Assembly (NCBI GenBank): GCA_035762175.1
Contig: DASTPP010000238.1
Span: 1 to 64,000 of the forward strand
Origin: DASTPP01 sp035762175
GTDB taxonomy: Bacteria > Myxococcota_A > Polyangia > Polyangiales > Polyangiaceae
Length of the DNA: 64,000 nucleotides
Reading direction: 5' to 3'
A program made the translations under genes and the position numbers. Shown one piece after another: positions 52,387 to 61,011 of the stretch (its first letter is position 1; each line of letters starts with the position of its first letter). The notes under the pieces are model-generated. The model ran no database searches, was not told the DNA's origin, and saw only the letters and a list, made by a program, of their open reading frames with translations.

Positions 52387-53397
52387 TTAGGCCCCCCGCG
52401 CGCGCCCGCCCGGCCCGGGCGTTTCGCCCCCCCCGAGCGCGGCGTCGATCGCGCCGCGGCAGCGCTCGGCCAGCTCGCCGAGCGGGGCCCCGCGCGCCTC
52501 GACCGGCTCGAGGGCGTGAATGCTGAGCCTCACCCGCGGCCCGCAGAGCCTGCGCCAGGCCGCCGCGGGCAGCCCCTCGCCGTCGGCCCAGGCGACCTCG
52601 GCCGGCGCGTCGTAGGCGAGGGCGAGGGGGCGCACCGGCACCTTCGCCTGCCGGGCGACGAGGAAGGCGCCGGGCTGAAAGGGGCGCAAGGGCCCGGCCG
52701 CCGTGCCCCCCTCGGGGAAGACGAGCACCGCCGGCGCCCGCCTGGCCGCCGTGGCGAGCGCGCGCAGCGCCACGGCGCGGGCCGAGGTCGAGTCGCGGTC
52801 GACGAAGAGCGTGCCGCAGCGGCGCGCCACGCGCCCGACCACGGGCCAGTCGGCCACGTCGTGCCGCGACAGAAAGCGCCCCGCGTCGGCCGAGGCGAGC
52901 GCCAGAATGTCGAGGTAGCTCACGTGGTTGGCCACCCGCACCTCGGGCCTCGCGGGCAGCTCGCCCTCGACGCGCACCTCGAGCCCGAACACGTCGCAGA
53001 GCCCCGCGGCCGCCCGCGCGAAGGCCTTGCGCGCGCCCTCGGGCCCCCGGCGCCGGTGCGCGAGCTCGATCGAGGCGAGGCCCCGGCCCGTCACCCCGAG
53101 CAGCCGCGCGACGCGCAGGGCGCCGGCGATCGGGCCGGTCGCACGGCCGGCGGGCGGGGGCTCGGGCGGGCGCGGCGCGGCGCGCGGGGCGTCGGCGCCC
53201 GGGGCGGGCGAGGCGCCGAGCGGGGCGTCGGCGGCGCCGGGGACGTGCGCGGCGTCGAGCGGGGCGGCGGCGGCGGCCGGGGCGCCCGATGCGCGCGGGG
53301 CGCCGGCCGCGCTCGGGGCGCCGGGCGGGGGGGCGGCGTGGGGCGCGCCCGCGGCGGGGCCGCGGGGCGCGTCGGGGCGGGCGTCGGGGCCGGTCAT
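52387..53397 (-). CDS. 1-acyl-glycerol-3-phosphate acyltransferase (PlsC-like)
   Basis: The 336-aa product has about 95 residues of Ala/Pro-rich sequence and then the acyltransferase domain: VRVANHVSYLDILALASADA with the catalytic NHxxxxD box, GTLFVDRD, and VLVFPEGGTAAGPLRPFQPG with the glycerol-phosphate-binding FPEGG. It transfers the second acyl chain to lysophosphatidate. The ATG at 53397 overlaps the asnS stop (TGATG), so it is the second gene of that operon. The long N-terminal extension is unusual and may not be translated from this start. Confidence 0.88.
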   Translation of the reverse strand: MTGPDARPDAPRGPAAGAPHAAPPPGAPSAAGAPRASGAPAAAAAPLDAAHVPGAADAPLGASPAPGADAPRAAPRPPEPPPAGRATGPIAGALRVARLLGVTGRGLASIELAHRRRGPEGARKAFARAAAGLCDVFGLEVRVEGELPARPEVRVANHVSYLDILALASADAGRFLSRHDVADWPVVGRVARRCGTLFVDRDSTSARAVALRALATAARRAPAVLVFPEGGTAAGPLRPFQPGAFLVARQAKVPVRPLALAYDAPAEVAWADGEGLPAAAWRRLCGPRVRLSIHALEPVEARGAPLGELAERCRGAIDAALGGGETPGPGGRARGA

Positions 53398-54692
53398 CAC
53401 GGGGCGAGGCGGTTGAGCATGCGAGGGAAGGGGATGGTCTCGCGCACGTGCGGCAGGCCGCAGACCCAGGCGACCACGCGCTCGACGCCCATGCCGAAGC
53501 CCGCGTGGGGGAAGGACCCGTAGCGGCGCAGGTCGAGGTACCAGGCGAAGGCTTCGGGCGGCAGCTTGTGCTCGGCGATCTTGCGCTCGAGCGTCGCGAG
53601 GTCGCTCTCGCGCTCGCCGCCGCCGATGATCTCGCCGTAGCCCTCGGGCGCGAGCACGTCGACGCCGAGCGCGCAGCGGGGGTCTTGGGGGTCTTCCTTC
53701 ATGTAGAAGGCCTTGATCTCTTTCGGGTAGCGGTGCACGAGCACCGGCCGGTCGAAGCGCTGGGCGATGAGCGTCTCTTCGTCGCCGCCGATGTCGTCGC
53801 CGAAGCGCACCTCGCGCCCCGCCTCGCGCAAGACCCCGAGCGCCTCGTCGTAGCGGATGCGCGGGAAGGGCTTCTTCACCGTCTGCAGCTTGCTCAGATC
53901 GCGCTCGAGCGTCTCGAGCTCGGGGCGGCGCCGCTCGAGCACGCGCCCGACGACGAAGACGACGAGATCTTCGGCGAGGTCCATCGCGCCCTCGAGGTCG
54001 AGGAAGGCGACCTCGGGCTCCACCATCCAGAATTCGGCGAGGTGCCGGCGCGTCTTCGACTTCTCGGCCCGGAAGGTGGGCCCGAAGCAGTAGGCCTTGC
54101 CGAAGGCGGCGGCGGCGGCCTCCATGTAGAGCTGGCCCGACTGGGTCAAGTACGCCTTCTCGCCGTGGTAGTCGGTCTCGAAGAGGGTGCTCGTGCCCTC
54201 GCACGCGTTCGGCGTGAAGATGGGCGCGTCGACGAGGGTGAAGCCCCGGCCGTCGAAGAAGTCGCGGACCGCCTGGATGACCGCGTGCCGCACGCGCACG
54301 ATGGCGTGCTGGCGCTTCGAGCGCAGCCAGAGGTGGCGGTGGTCCATCAAGAAGTCGGTGCCGTGCTCCTTCGGCGAGATGGGGTACTCGGCCGAGGTCG
54401 GCGCGACGACCTCGAGCCCGGTGACGCCGAGCTCGTAGACGCCGGCGCGCTTCGGGTGCGCGCGCACGACGCCGGTGACGCGCAGCGACGACTCTTGGGT
54501 GATGTGCTCGGCGCGGGCGAACTCGTCGGCCGGCACGTCTTTGACGCCGAGCACCGCCTGCACGATGCCGGTGCCGTCGCGCAGCTCGAGAAAGTGGACG
54601 TTCTTGCTCGAGCGCTTGTTGTAGAGCCAGCCCCGCAGGGTGACGGTCTCGCCCACGTGCTCGCCCAGCTCTTCGATCGCGATGATGGTCAT
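53397..54692 (-). CDS. asnS: Asparaginyl-tRNA synthetase
   Basis: The 431-aa product has the N-terminal OB anticodon-binding domain (GETVTLRGWLYNKRSSKNVH, HFLELRDGTGIVQAVLG) and the class II catalytic core: VDAPIFTPNACEGTSTLFET, motif 2 FRAEKSKTRRHLAEFWMVEP, and motif 3 GFGMGVERVVAWVCGLPHVR, where the Asn-specific pattern and the HLAEF phrase distinguish it from aspartyl enzymes. Complete at normal length. ATG 54692. plsC follows with a 1-nt overlap. Confidence 0.95.
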   Translation of the reverse strand: MTIIAIEELGEHVGETVTLRGWLYNKRSSKNVHFLELRDGTGIVQAVLGVKDVPADEFARAEHITQESSLRVTGVVRAHPKRAGVYELGVTGLEVVAPTSAEYPISPKEHGTDFLMDHRHLWLRSKRQHAIVRVRHAVIQAVRDFFDGRGFTLVDAPIFTPNACEGTSTLFETDYHGEKAYLTQSGQLYMEAAAAAFGKAYCFGPTFRAEKSKTRRHLAEFWMVEPEVAFLDLEGAMDLAEDLVVFVVGRVLERRRPELETLERDLSKLQTVKKPFPRIRYDEALGVLREAGREVRFGDDIGGDEETLIAQRFDRPVLVHRYPKEIKAFYMKEDPQDPRCALGVDVLAPEGYGEIIGGGERESDLATLERKIAEHKLPPEAFAWYLDLRRYGSFPHAGFGMGVERVVAWVCGLPHVRETIPFPRMLNRLAP

Positions 54693-54944
54693 GGCGCGCT
54701 CCTCAGGTTGCCGCGGGGGCCGGCCCCGCCCCCCGGCGTGCGGGCGGCGCCGGGCCGGCCGCGGGCCCCGGGGCGCCCTGCCCACGTGGCCGCGGCCCGG
54801 CAGGCCGGGCGCGCCCACGCCCGGGCTTGCGGGCGGCGTAAGGGGGCGCCGCCCTGCCGGGCGCGACTTACGCACTAGCACACCCCGCCGCCGGGGCGGC
54901 GCCGATTGGGGTCGCGCGGGGGCCTTGTGCTAGCGTGCGCGCCC

Positions 54945-55868
54945 ATGATGACGCGGCACGCCGCCCCCGAGTCCAGCCCCCACCGCCCGGGCCGAGGCCC
55001 CCGGCCCCCGGCGTCGTGGCGGGCGCGGCTCGCCGGCGCGGCGGCGCGGGCGGCCGGCGCCGCGGCGCGGCGGGCGCGGGGCGCGGGGGTGGGGGCCCTC
55101 CTGGCGCTCGGGGCGGGCTGCTCCGCCATCTACCCCGAGGTGCAGACCCCGCTGCGCGCGCCCATCGCCGGCCAGACCCTGCAGCCGCCGCCCGAACGGC
55201 ACTTCGTCTGGGTCGCCGTCGAAGAGGGCGAGGTGCCCCGCCGGACGCGCGACGGCCGCCGCTGGCGCGACTCGAAGACGGGCGCGCCCAACCCCTTCGC
55301 CATCGTCTTCGTCAACGGGCGCGAGCTGCTGCGCACCAACCCCGTCTCCGACTCGTTCGACCCCCGCTGGGAGGACGCGCCCCGGGGCAACTTCCGCTTC
55401 AACGCCGGCGACCGCGTCCGGGTCGAGCTCTGGGACGCGGGCCTGGTCAACCACGCCATCTGCGTCCGCGAGCTCGGCCCCGTGAGCGAGCGCTGGGCCG
55501 ACCAGGGGCGGGTCGACGCCCGCTGCGAAGACGGCGCGCGCGTCACCCTCCGCTGGGAGCCGGCCCACGGCCGCCACGGCTACGGCTTTTCGTACGAGTT
55601 TCACACCTACGACGACGTCTTCGTCAGCCGCGTCTTCGCCGAGTCGCCCGCCGCGCGCGCCGGGCTCAAGGCCGGCGACCAGCTCGTCTCGCTCGGCGGG
55701 CGCCCCGCGCGCAGCATGAAGCGCGGCGAGGTGCAGAGCTACCTGAACGCGCCGCGCGCCGAGGGCGTGCGCCTGCGCGTCCGGCGCCCCGACGGCACCG
55801 AGGCCGACCTCGCCCTCAAAGAGGGCGCCGTCTACCCGCTCTTCTCCGAGGTCGGCGCCGTCCCCTGA
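54945..55868 (+). CDS. Lipoprotein with C2-like and PDZ domains
   Basis: The 307-aa product has a long basic N-terminus (RPGRGPRPPASWRARLAGAA) before a lipobox LGAGC (Cys near 58), then VWVAVEEGEVPRRTRDGRRW and a beta-sandwich region with NPFAIVFVNGRELLRTNPVS and RFNAGDRVRVELWDAGLVNH that resembles a C2-like fold. Residues about 225-300 are a PDZ domain (VFVSRVFAESPAARAGLKAG, DQLVSLGGRPARSMKRGEVQ). A scaffolding or substrate-recruiting lipoprotein is inferred. ATG 54945; a second ATG follows directly. Confidence 0.75.
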   Translation: MMTRHAAPESSPHRPGRGPRPPASWRARLAGAAARAAGAAARRARGAGVGALLALGAGCSAIYPEVQTPLRAPIAGQTLQPPPERHFVWVAVEEGEVPRRTRDGRRWRDSKTGAPNPFAIVFVNGRELLRTNPVSDSFDPRWEDAPRGNFRFNAGDRVRVELWDAGLVNHAICVRELGPVSERWADQGRVDARCEDGARVTLRWEPAHGRHGYGFSYEFHTYDDVFVSRVFAESPAARAGLKAGDQLVSLGGRPARSMKRGEVQSYLNAPRAEGVRLRVRRPDGTEADLALKEGAVYPLFSEVGAVP

Positions 55869-55889
55869 GCGCGCTAGGCTCGGCCCGCC

Positions 55890-56765
55890 GTGCGAACGCG
55901 CCTCGAGAGCCAGACCTCGGTCGGCGTCGCCATGATGCGCGCCGTCGGCCAGGGCGGCCCGCCCGGGCGCGCCGGGGCGAGCGACCCCGTGGCGCGCGAG
56001 CTCGTGCCCCCCGCCCTCGCGCGCCCGCTCGCCGCCCTCGCCGGCGCCGCCCGCGGCCGCCCGGGCGTCCACCGCGCCCTCGGCCGCCTCTCGCTCGGCC
56101 TCTACGACAACGTCGTGCTCCGCACGCGGCGCATCGACGAGCTGCTCGAGGGCGCCTGCGCCCGCGGCGCCCGCCAGATCGTCGTGCTCGGCGCCGGGCT
56201 CGACGCCCGCGCCTACCGCCTCGAAGGGCTCGCCCCCGCCCTCGTCTTCGAGGTCGACCACCCCGCCACCCAGGCCGCCAAGCGCCGCCGCCTCGCCGGC
56301 CGCGCGCCGCTCGCCCGCGAGGTGCGCTTCGTCCCCGTCGACTTCGAGCGCGAGCGCCTGCCCGCGGCCCTCGCCGCCGCGGGCTTCGACCCGGCGAGCC
56401 CGAGCGCCTGGGTCTGGGAGGGCGTGACCATGTACCTGAGCGAGCCCGCCCGCACCTCGACCCTCGACGCGATCGCCGCCCTCGCCGCGCCCGCGAGCGA
56501 GCTGCTCGTCACGTACGTCCGCCCCGACGACGTGCGCGGCCCGCTGCGCCGCGCCCTCTGCGCCGCCGCCTCGCTCGTCGGCGAGCCCGTCCGGGGCCTG
56601 ATGACCGCGCCCGAGCTCGCCGCCGAGCTCGCCGGGCGCGGCCTGGTCGTGCTCGAAGACGAGGGCGCCGAGGCCTGGGCGCGGCGCTATTGGGCCGAGG
56701 CCCCCGCCGCCCCGGCCTGGGAGCACCTGCTCTGGGCCCGCAAGGCGCCGCCCGGCGCGCGCTGA
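55890..56765 (+). CDS. Class I SAM-dependent methyltransferase, LCMT/TIGR00027-like
   Basis: The 291-aa product contains ARQIVVLGAGLDARAYRLEG (SAM-binding glycine loop), VFEVDHPATQAAKRRRL and FVPVDFERERLPAALAAAGF, then VWEGVTMYLSEPARTSTLDA. These are typical of the TIGR00027/leucine-carboxyl-methyltransferase branch, common in actinobacteria and myxobacteria and often linked to polyketide or lipid pathways. GTG 55890, 21 bp after the PDZ lipoprotein gene, so they may share a transcript. Substrate unknown. Confidence 0.87.
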   Translation: MRTRLESQTSVGVAMMRAVGQGGPPGRAGASDPVARELVPPALARPLAALAGAARGRPGVHRALGRLSLGLYDNVVLRTRRIDELLEGACARGARQIVVLGAGLDARAYRLEGLAPALVFEVDHPATQAAKRRRLAGRAPLAREVRFVPVDFERERLPAALAAAGFDPASPSAWVWEGVTMYLSEPARTSTLDAIAALAAPASELLVTYVRPDDVRGPLRRALCAAASLVGEPVRGLMTAPELAAELAGRGLVVLEDEGAEAWARRYWAEAPAAPAWEHLLWARKAPPGAR

Positions 56766-56776
56766 CGCCGCCGCGC

Positions 56777-57766
56777 TCAGAAGAAGCCCATCGCCCCGAG
56801 CCCGACCGAGCTCGGCGTGGCGAACGGGGCGACGGCGGCCGCGTGCACCGGGCCGCGCGAGCGCGCCTGGGCCTCCTCGCGATGGCGGTAGTGAAAGAGC
56901 ATGGGCATGCCGAAGCCCATGCCGAAGCCGAGCGCGGCGCCCACCAAGACGTCGCTCGCCCAGTGCTTGTCGGCCACGACGCGCAAGACGCCCGTGGTCG
57001 ACGCGGCCGTCAGCGCCACGCCGCAGGCGAGGCCGTCGGGCAGGCCCCCGCCGTAGAGGGGCAGGGCGCTGTGGTGGGCGCAGATGAGGCCCGCGCCGGC
57101 AAACGACATCGAGGTGTGGCCGCTGATGAAGCTCACCTTGGAGATGGGCGGGCCGCCCTCGCACACCTCTTCGCTGTAGCCCGGGTCGTCGCGGCAGCTC
57201 TGCAGCGCCGGCCGCCCGCGCCCCGCCGTCCGGTGCGAGACGCGGGTGAAGAAATGCGTGAAGGACATGGCCTGCCAGTTGATGAGGCTCATCTGCAGGG
57301 CCACCTCGGTGTTGCCCCGGTCGAAGGCGAGGGGCACGAGCAGGCCGTCGATCAAGACGGGGTAGCTCTGGAGCGAGTGCCACAGGTAGTCGCTCGCCAC
57401 GTCGGCGCGCTCGCGCACCCCGGCGCTGCGGCCGGCGAAGGCGTGGCGCGCTTCGCCGTCGAAGAGCACGCCGCTCGTCCAGTTGCCGTCGGGCGTGTTG
57501 CGCACGAAGAGCTCGAGCGCGAGCCCGCCCGCGGTCGCGACCCCGCTCGTGGCCACGTGCGCGGTGCCGAAGCGGGGGTACTCCCAGCGGAGGCGGTGTC
57601 GCGGCGTCGGCTCGTCGGCGTCGACGGGGCCGCCGGCGCTCGGGCCGAAGGGCTGCGCGAAGGCGGGCGGCGCGGCCACGAGCGAGCCGGCGAGCGCGAG
57701 CGCCCCGAGCGCGGGGCCGATGGTTCGCAAGGGCCCGCGTAGAGCCTGGTTACTTCGTGGGGACAC
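56777..57766 (-). CDS. PAP2-family phosphatase, secreted
   Basis: The 329-aa product starts with a signal peptide (LGALALAGSLVAAPPAFAQP). It carries the acid-phosphatase motifs in VSFISGHTSMSFAGAGLICA (catalytic His) and RVVADKHWASDVLVGAALGF (Arg, His and Asp). The first motif (K-x6-RP) is not clear. Hydrophobic segments between them suggest a membrane or outer-membrane phospholipid/undecaprenyl-type phosphatase. It converges with the methyltransferase gene, 11 bp apart. ATG 57766. Confidence 0.82.
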   Translation of the reverse strand: MSPRSNQALRGPLRTIGPALGALALAGSLVAAPPAFAQPFGPSAGGPVDADEPTPRHRLRWEYPRFGTAHVATSGVATAGGLALELFVRNTPDGNWTSGVLFDGEARHAFAGRSAGVRERADVASDYLWHSLQSYPVLIDGLLVPLAFDRGNTEVALQMSLINWQAMSFTHFFTRVSHRTAGRGRPALQSCRDDPGYSEEVCEGGPPISKVSFISGHTSMSFAGAGLICAHHSALPLYGGGLPDGLACGVALTAASTTGVLRVVADKHWASDVLVGAALGFGMGFGMPMLFHYRHREEAQARSRGPVHAAAVAPFATPSSVGLGAMGFF

Positions 57767-57944
57767 AGCTTTCTCCCGAGCAGAAGCGCAGCAAGCGACG
57801 TGCCGCCGCGGGCCGGCGAGATTTCGGGGGCCGCGGGGCCTTCGGACGACAAAAGCGCCCCAGTCGTTGCCGCGGCGTCACGGCGGCGAGGCGCGCGGGG
57901 GCGGCAGAACGGGGGGCGCGGGGGCGTCAGAACGGGCGCGCGAT

Positions 57945-58017
57945 CACCGGAACGAGGGGCGCGCGGGCACCGGAACGAGGGGCGCGGGGGGGCACCGGAA
58001 CGAGGGGCGTGCGGGTG
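57945..58017. repeat. Three tandem copies of CACCGGAACGAGGGGCG
   Basis: Units start at 57945, 57968 and 57993 (23-25 bp each) in the 280-bp gap between the PAP2 gene and the divergent TetR gene. A shorter related piece precedes them. They may influence the promoter but contain no obvious operator. Confidence 0.8.
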
Positions 58018-58049
58018 CGGCGAGAGGGGGGCTTGCGGGGGAGGGGGCG

Positions 58050-58790
58050 ATGTGGAACAATCATTCCGCGATGACGGTGGCGGCCGAGGCGGCGGCGAAA
58101 GAAGAGAAAAAGACGCAGCTCATCTTGAGCGCTGCGCTCGAGCTCTTCGCCGAGCGCGGCTTTCACGGAACGAGCATTCCGCTCGTCCTGGGCCGGGCGG
58201 GGGTCGGCGCGAGCTCGCTCTACCGGCGCTTCGAGAGCAAGGAGGCGCTGGTGAACGCGGTCTTCCGCGACGCCAAGCGGCGGCTCGCCGCGGCGCTGCA
58301 CGAGGGGCTCGACGCGGGCCTGCCGCCGCGGGCGCTCTTCGGCGAGTTCTGGGCGCGGCTCGCGTCGTTCGCGCGGCGCGAGCCGGTGGCGTTCCGCTTC
58401 CTCGAGCTGCAAGACCACGCGCCCTACCTCGACGCCGAGAGCCGCGCGGTCGAGCTGGCGGCGCTCGGGCCCATTTACCTCACCTGCCTCGACCTGCAGC
58501 GGCGCGGGGCGCTGCGCGACGACCTGCCCGCCGGGGCGCTCATCGCGTTCGCGTGGGGCGCCTTCGTCGGCCTCTTCAAGGCCGAGCGAACGCACCACCT
58601 CCCGGTGACCGACGCCGCGCTCGACGCGGCGCGCGACGCGTGCTGGCGCGCCTTCGCGGGCGAAGGCGACCGACGAAAGGAGCCGACCGATGGAGACGAC
58701 CTTCGACACGACCGCGGGGGGCGACCGGGCTGCGGGCCGGGCGCTCGACCTCGACATGCTCGCCGCAAAAGACGCCTCCGCGCTCGGTAG
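58050..58790 (+). CDS. TetR/AcrR-family regulator
   Basis: The product starts MWNNHSAMTVAAEAAAKEEK and has the HTH ILSAALELFAERGFHGTSIP then LVLGRAGVGASSLYRRFESK (residues about 22-65). The C-terminal part GEFWARLASFARREPVAFRF, FLELQDHAPYLDAESRAVEL is typical of the family. The last 45 residues (GDRRKEPTDGDDLRHDRGGR) overlap the next gene by 101 bp in another frame, which is much for a bacterial overlap; a small frameshift near 58670 may have extended the tail. GGAGGGGG lies 6 nt before the ATG. First gene of an operon with a hypothetical protein and an SDR. Confidence 0.83.
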   Translation: MWNNHSAMTVAAEAAAKEEKKTQLILSAALELFAERGFHGTSIPLVLGRAGVGASSLYRRFESKEALVNAVFRDAKRRLAAALHEGLDAGLPPRALFGEFWARLASFARREPVAFRFLELQDHAPYLDAESRAVELAALGPIYLTCLDLQRRGALRDDLPAGALIAFAWGAFVGLFKAERTHHLPVTDAALDAARDACWRAFAGEGDRRKEPTDGDDLRHDRGGRPGCGPGARPRHARRKRRLRAR

Positions 58791-59286
58791 GCTGTTCTCG
58801 GCCGGGCGCACGCCGCGCGCGCTCGCCGCGCTCGACGGCCACCCGCGCGGGCGCATGCTGGCCGTGCGCGGCCTCGACCACGGCCCGGTCGCGGGGGCGC
58901 TGCGGGCGCTCGCCGGGGGCGCGGCCTTCCCCTGGGGCGGCAAGAGCTTCGCGTCGGCGGGCGGCGCCGAGGGCACGGGCGTCAACCGGGTGCGGCTCGG
59001 CGGCCGGCACGCGCTCTTCCCCTTCCGCACGCGCCTCGGCGCGTCGGTGATCGACGGGGCGCCGGCGGTCGTCCTCGACTACGATCTGCCCGACAACCCG
59101 GCCGTCATCCGGGCGATTCACGACGAGGTGCGGCTCGTCGACGAGGGCCTCTGGCTCGGCCCCGCGATGCTGAAGACGGCGCGCGGCCCCAGGCTCGTGC
59201 TCTGGTTCGCCCTCGACGCCCTCCGGCCCGACGCCCCCGTCGGCCACGCGGGCCGCGACGGGCGCTCGGGCCGGGGCGCTTCGTGA
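58690..59286 (+). CDS. Conserved hypothetical protein linked to SDR
   Basis: The 198-aa product has AAAGGAG 7 nt before ATG 58690. It shows FPWGGKSFASAGGAEGTGVN, RVRLGGRHALFPFRTRLGAS and AVVLDYDLPDNPAVIRAIHD, patterns I associate with a conserved family found beside SDRs in actinobacteria and myxobacteria, but the family name escapes me. No catalytic motif is seen; a small-molecule-binding beta-barrel is a guess. Its stop overlaps the SDR start (GTGA), so the two are coupled. Confidence 0.65.
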   Translation: METTFDTTAGGDRAAGRALDLDMLAAKDASALGRLFSAGRTPRALAALDGHPRGRMLAVRGLDHGPVAGALRALAGGAAFPWGGKSFASAGGAEGTGVNRVRLGGRHALFPFRTRLGASVIDGAPAVVLDYDLPDNPAVIRAIHDEVRLVDEGLWLGPAMLKTARGPRLVLWFALDALRPDAPVGHAGRDGRSGRGAS

Positions 59287-60059
59287 GGCGGGGCGGCCAC
59301 GCGCTCGTCACGGGCGCGGCGGGCGCCATCGGCGGGGCGATCGCGGCCGAGCTGCGGGCGCGCGACGCGGCCGCGCGGCTCTCGCTCGTCGACCTCGACG
59401 AGGCCGGGGCGCGGCGGCAGGCCGAGGCGCTCGGCGGCGACGCCGCGCCCTTCCGCTGGGACTTGTCCGCCCCCGCCGAGCTCGACGCGCACCTCGCGCG
59501 CCTCGGGGCCGAGCGCGGCGGGGTCGATCTGCTCGTCAACTGCGCCGGCCTGATGGAGGTCCGCTCGCTCGCCGCCACGCCCTGGTCGCTCGCCGAGCGC
59601 CTCCTGCGCATCGACCTCGAGAGCCCGCTCAAGCTGATGGCGGCGCTCGTGCCGGGCATGGTCGAGCGCGGCTCGGGCGCCGTCGTCAACGTGGCGAGCA
59701 TGGCGGGCGTGACGCCGCTGCGCGGCTGCTCGTACTACGGCGCCGCCAAGGCCGGGCTCGCCATGGCGTCCGAGATCGCGCACCTCGAGCTCGGGCCGCG
59801 CGGCGTGCGGGTCGTCACCGTGTACCCGGGCCCGGTGCGTTCGGCCCTCGAGCGCCGCGCCCGCGGGCAGTACGTCGACTCGCCCTGGTCGCGCTTCGTG
59901 CCCGCGGGCGACCCTTCGGCGCTCGCGCGGCGCGTCGTCGACGCCTGCGAGCGGGGCGCGCCGCGCGTCGTCTACCCGGGCTTTTACGACCTGGCGAGCC
60001 GCTTCCCGACCTGGGCGTCGCGGGCGGCGCGCGCGCTCTGCCCGCCGCCGCGCGACTGA
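59283..60059 (+). CDS. Short-chain dehydrogenase/reductase (SDR)
   Basis: The 258-aa product has ALVTGAAGAIGGAIAAELRA (cofactor-binding), LLVNCAGLMEV, VVNVASMAGVTPLRGCSYYG and YYGAAKAGLAMA with Tyr-x3-Lys. It starts at GTG 59283, overlapping the previous stop by 4 nt. Together with the TetR and hypothetical genes this forms a three-gene operon, likely a regulated lipid or alcohol/ketone detoxification step. Substrate unknown. Confidence 0.9.
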   Translation: MRRGGHALVTGAAGAIGGAIAAELRARDAAARLSLVDLDEAGARRQAEALGGDAAPFRWDLSAPAELDAHLARLGAERGGVDLLVNCAGLMEVRSLAATPWSLAERLLRIDLESPLKLMAALVPGMVERGSGAVVNVASMAGVTPLRGCSYYGAAKAGLAMASEIAHLELGPRGVRVVTVYPGPVRSALERRARGQYVDSPWSRFVPAGDPSALARRVVDACERGAPRVVYPGFYDLASRFPTWASRAARALCPPPRD

Positions 60060-60172
60060 GCCTCGCGGGCGGCGCGCGCTCTGCCCGCCGCTGCGCCCGT
60101 GAGCCGCGCGCCCGCCGAGGCCGCCCGCCGCGCGCGTGAGCCGCGCGCCCCCCGAGGCCGCCCGCCGCGCGG
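60018..60172. repeat. Two nested tandem duplications after the SDR gene
   Basis: TCGCGGGCGGCGCGCGC-type sequence at about 60018-60052 recurs at 60063-60097, on both sides of the SDR stop. Directly after it, a 37-bp unit beginning GTGAGCCGCGCGCC occurs at 60099-60135 and 60136-60172. Confidence 0.8.
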
Positions 60173-60324
60173 CGGGGCGGGCCCCGCGTCGGGCCGGCCA
60201 GCCCTCGAGGTCGACGTCGAGCGCCTCGCCCGGGCCGCCGAGGGGGCGCGCCGGGCGGGGTCGGCCGCCGCGGCGGCGGCGGCAGTGGTGCGAAGGGCCC
60301 CGAGCGCGTAGGGTTAGGGTCGAG

Positions 60325-60819
60325 ATGAGTGACGAGTCGCAGAGCCCCCCCGGCGGGGGCAGGCACGGGGGGCCCGAGCACGCCTCGCCCTACCCGCTCA
60401 GCCGGCTCGCGCCGCGCTTCGACCTGGTCGACGCGGCGCGCGAGATTCAACAGGCCGACACGCTGCTCGGCGCCGTGGTGGGCAACAAGCTCTCGCTCAT
60501 CGCCGACCAGATCAGGGCGCTGCAGGCGCAGGCGCGGGCGGTGGTCGAAGAGGCGCGCGAGAGCAGCGATCTGCACCGCGTCGAGTGCCGCTTTCAGAAG
60601 GCCGCGGGCGGCATCTATCACCTCTACCGCCGGCCGGACGGCAAGCGGTACTTCTCGCTGCTCTCGCTCGACGACTGGGGGGGCTCGCCCCCGCACGCCT
60701 TCGAGGGCTCGTTCCGGCTCGAGGCTGACATGTCGTTCACGCCCGTCGAGCGGCTCGCCGAGCGCTCCGAGAAAGAAGAGATCGTGCGCCTCTTGACCGA
60801 GGGCCTCGGCGGGCGCTGA
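60325..60819 (+). CDS. DUF2452 protein
   Basis: The 164-aa product matches DUF2452: ASPYPLSRLAPRFDLVDAAR, EIQQADTLLGAVVGNKLSLI, ADQIRALQAQARAVVEEARE, GIYHLYRRPDGKRYFSLLSL, FRLEADMSFTPVERLAE. The family is short, widespread and without known function. A disordered Gly/Pro/His-rich start precedes the domain. ATG 60325. No close neighbour in operon distance. Confidence 0.88.
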   Translation: MSDESQSPPGGGRHGGPEHASPYPLSRLAPRFDLVDAAREIQQADTLLGAVVGNKLSLIADQIRALQAQARAVVEEARESSDLHRVECRFQKAAGGIYHLYRRPDGKRYFSLLSLDDWGGSPPHAFEGSFRLEADMSFTPVERLAERSEKEEIVRLLTEGLGGR

Positions 60820-61011
60820 GCCGGGCCCCCAGCGCGGGTGCGGTCCTATCTCCTTGCGCGTGCCGGGCCCGGGCCGAGGGGGCGCGACGGGGCCGCGCCG
60901 AGGGGGCGCGACGGCCGGTCGGGGGCCTTGCCGTGCCGGGCTCGCGCGGGCATGAGGGGCGCCTCGAGCGCCGACGCCGGCGCAGACCCGACCCCGCGCG
61001 AGGTACGGCCG